Source: Trichomonas tenax (taxonomy: Eukaryota; Parabasalia; Trichomonadida; Trichomonadidae). From it: 30,009 nt of DNA. The DNA lies in assembly GCA_023091735.1 (NCBI GenBank), contig JALKBU010000630.1, positions 1-30,009 of the forward strand, written 5' to 3'. Shown in pieces: positions 27,903-30,009 of the stretch (position 1 is its first letter; each line of letters starts with the position of its first letter). The position numbers and the translations under genes were made by a program. A model generated the notes under the pieces. The model saw only the letters and a program-made list of their open reading frames with translations. It was not told where the DNA came from and searched no databases.

Positions 27903-29470
27903 GTATTGTAATTACGATATTATCCTTGTTTGTATTATAATCAAAATCAAAATTCAAATATCTCGTGTTATTTTTGTGAGAGCGGGCTATCATTGCCATC
28001 ACTTCAATGTATCTTAAAACCTCTCACGTTTATAAATACATTTTTCTTTTTGAAGTTTGACAATGTAAAGTTTTACATGACATTTTTGATGTATATATCT
28101 TCAATAATGATGATAATTCATCTCTATGCAATTCCAAACTTATATATACAGAGAAAAGCACTAAAATGATTGTAGTATATGTAGCATTTCGTATGATAGA
28201 GTCAAAACAAAGAGAATATCAACACCAGTGAATCGAAGAATGAATTACGAATCGTTGAAAAACAACCTTAATCGAACATAATTTTTCATGTTTTTTCAAA
28301 GGTGCTTGCACTCCTTCCGCCAAGCCGATTTGTCCCCTGCTCATAGGGTAGACATTACGAGTGTTGTAGAGTGTTCATTGAAAGATCGAAAGAATGTTAA
28401 TGTAAATTGCCGGATTTTCCTGAAGTTCGAAAACTCCGCATTTAAATGGCCATAAAAAGAAAAAATGGTCTAAAATTAAAAATATCGTTTTTAGAGCTTT
28501 ATAAATGAATTTTCGCGTTTTTAAATCGACAGATCTAAATGATAATAAGTATATTATGTTTTTCAAGCTCAATATTTGTTAAACTCTTTGGTCTTATCGA
28601 AAAATTATGATATTGAATCTTTTTTCTTGTAATTTATGAAAATAAAGTAATATTATGCTTCTTATCTTTCTAATACAACTGCGTAATTTGATAAGTTTAA
28701 ATAAAAAAAATTTAATGGAAGATTGTGCGAGGTACCACGAAAAACCTCCTATTGCTTCTTGAGTCCTTATGGCGTTCAACTTGTCTTTTTATCAAGTAAA
28801 TAAATGAACTCCCGCCAAATTTTGCGTTTTTTTTTCCTTAAAAAATTATTTTCTTCATATGAGAACAATGAATGTATTATATACACCTGTGTTGTAAACT
28901 AAATGTAATAATAGAAAGCACCTATTGCAACTTTGAAATTACTGAAATTTTTCAATAATCTTAATACGTAAGAATTCGCTTCACCAGATACTGTTAGAGT
29001 CCAAGTATAGTCGAACTACAAAGTGAACGTGTAAAGAATGATGAGTTGATATTTTGATATCTTTCAATTTACAGTAACTTTTTCTCATTTTTATATATGA
29101 TGATAAGCATGGGATAACTTTACTACTCCTTGAATATAGTTAAGATCGTCTGGCTAGATTTTTCTGAGTGAAATTGCTGGAATTAATGGCATTGTTTGAA
29201 GGTATGGATGCAATCCCTATGGAATCAGAGATATGTAGAAGAAGTTTGAGTAAATTTAGACATCTTTTTGAAAAACACAATAATTATCCAGGATGAAAAT
29301 ATTTTCCTGCAACATTATAACGCCAATATGCTTGCATCCATAGTTTTCTTTATCATCATGCCACAGAAGCCCATGAATGGATGGTCAATAGCGAGTTAAG
29401 AAAGGAGAAAGACACCCGAAAAATCTGACAGTGTGTCAAAAAATAGTGCAAGCACCTGGAATCGTTATTT
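27903..29470. other. Gene-poor intergenic DNA with motif pair and possible transposon relic
   Basis: A motif pair, TTTGACAATGTAAAG (28056-28070) and TTTTACATGACATTTTT (28071-28087), sits about 160 bases after the CypH stop with no gene nearby. GGTGCTTGCACT (28301-28312) has an exact inverted copy, AGTGCAAGCACC (29445-29456). Between them, about 29180-29400 has protein-like pieces in several frames (FEGMDAIPMESEICRRSLSK; QDENIFLQHYNANMLAS), the latter vaguely like a Tc1/mariner transposase block. It is too broken to name. Confidence 0.35.
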
Positions 29471-29487
29471 CACACTTATTTCACATT

Positions 29488-29836
29488 TGTAGGGTATAAT
29501 AAAGAGTCACGAAAAAGTAACGTGTTTACATGGCAGTTCGAAATACGTTTTGACATGTAAAGTCTGCCATTATAACAAAGGGTGTTCTATTAAGCTTGGT
29601 GGACTCCATCTCAAGCTTGATACGCACTCTAACAAACTTGATAGGGTCTCTAACAAGCTTGAAATGAACTCTAACAAACTTGATAGACTCTCTAATAAGA
29701 TTTGCCGATGCTATAACAAGCTTAATTGAACTTTATATATACACATTCTAATTAGCTAACTAATTTTACATGTCAAAATGAAATACATTTGCCACGTAAA
29801 CATGTTACTTTTCATGACTCTTTATTATAGCCAACA
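29488..29836. mobile_element. Miniature inverted-repeat element (MITE-like), ~349 bp
   Basis: The left arm, 29488-29561, and the right arm, 29765-29836, are inverted copies. Ends read TGTAGGGTATAATAAAGAGT and, on the other strand, TGTTGGCTATAATAAAGAGT. They continue with GAAAA(A)GTAAC(G/A)TGTTTAC and TGGCA, a diverged patch of about 12 bases, then an identical TTTTGACATGTAAA. No open frame of note lies inside, so the element is non-autonomous. Its body is a 21-bp tandem array. No other full copy is in the window. The superfamily is not identified: the ends match no family I know, and a 16-bp duplication is longer than usual for cut-and-paste transposons. Confidence 0.75.
29585..29731. repeat. 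21-bp tandem repeat, about seven units
   Basis: Units start at 29585, 29606, 29627, 29648, 29669, 29690 and 29711, with consensus near CTCTAACAAGCTTGATAG plus three variable bases. The central three are the best conserved; the outer ones have drifted. Each unit carries AAGCTTG or AAACTTG. The array fills the space between the element's arms. Confidence 0.75.
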
Positions 29837-29852
29837 ACACTTATTTCACATT

Positions 29853-30009
29853 GTTTTAAACTCCTCTCTTTGTGTTATTGATCTTTTTGTTCTCATTTTT
29901 TGTTGAATGAAAAAACAAGGTTTTTGAAGATCTTTGTTCTTATTCCTTATTAATGTCCGAGATTACAAAGGTGTTGAGTACAATGATGATTACACTGTCC
30001 TCGTCGACG
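29853..30009. other. Right edge, possibly the end of a gene
   Basis: The last ~60 bases have a protein-like reading on both strands. Plus reads VRDYKGVEYNDDYTVLVD without an ATG. Minus reads VDEDSVIIIVLNTFVISDI, then NKE and a stop near 29949, which could be the C-terminus of a gene running off the window. The edge prevents a decision. Confidence 0.25.

Larger units (their letters stand above)
29472..29852. repeat. 16-bp direct repeat flanking the inverted-repeat element (likely target-site duplication)
   Basis: ACACTTATTTCACATT occurs at 29472-29487 and again, exactly, at 29837-29852. The copies directly adjoin the two ends of the inverted-repeat element (29488 and 29836). A target-site duplication made on insertion is the simplest reading. 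Confidence 0.65.

Noticed and set aside
1..30009. CRISPR array or prokaryotic operon structure
   Set aside because: No direct-repeat/spacer pattern, no ribosome-binding sites and no polycistronic spacing; all recognised genes are eukaryotic.

Overview
The window looks like nuclear DNA of a flagellated parabasalid protist (Trichomonas/Tritrichomonas type); the species cannot be fixed from sequence alone. The reasons are: eukaryotic genes only, all readable without introns; AT-rich and often very long intergenic DNA; start codons preceded within about 0-15 bases by a TCA-type initiator (for example TCATTTTT before 9762, TTCATTTT before 20802, TCATG at 3178 and 27366); an axonemal gene (CFAP161-like); and chlamydial-Pmp-like surface proteins with mucin-like stalks and one membrane anchor, a class known to be expanded in trichomonads.

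Layout. 1-2041: gene-poor, with decayed ankyrin-repeat remnants. 2042-2791 (+): CFAP161-like ciliary protein. 3178-6108 (+): importin-beta family karyopherin. 6231-8858 (-): ER Hsp110/Grp170 (HYOU1-like) chaperone with a proline-rich tail ending in NKEL, convergent with the karyopherin. 9762-11198 (+): katanin p80-like WD40 protein. 11199-14851: 3.6 kb without a gene but with many foldback repeats. 14852-16117 (+): Cdc20/Cdh1-type APC/C activator. 16664-17050 (+): small unrecognised protein. 17857-20576: a graveyard of broken gene pieces (unknown protein, protein kinase, Pmp-like protein, repetitive coiled protein). 20802-22346 (+): intact beta-helix surface protein. 22417-24525 (-): large Pmp-like mucin-stalk pseudogene with two in-frame stops and two frameshifts. 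26521-27114 (+) and 27366-27902 (+): two spliceosomal genes side by side, BUD13 (RES complex) and a cyclophilin H-like PPIase. 27903-30009: gene-poor, ending with a miniature inverted-repeat element.

Most intact genes are housekeeping parts of the cytoskeleton, cell cycle, nuclear transport, ER folding and splicing; apart from BUD13/CypH they form no obvious functional cluster. The surface-protein block is the fast-evolving part.

The most novel features are non-coding. First, a ~349-bp element (29488-29836) has ~70-bp terminal inverted repeats, an internal 21-bp tandem array and an exactly adjoining 16-bp direct repeat that reads as an unusually long target-site duplication. Second, a near-palindromic motif, TTTTACATGTCAAAA and variants, recurs between genes, sits 52-67 bases before the start codons of two unrelated genes, and is also built into the arms of that element. 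Third, the 11.2-14.9 kb gap holds a dense set of foldback repeats.
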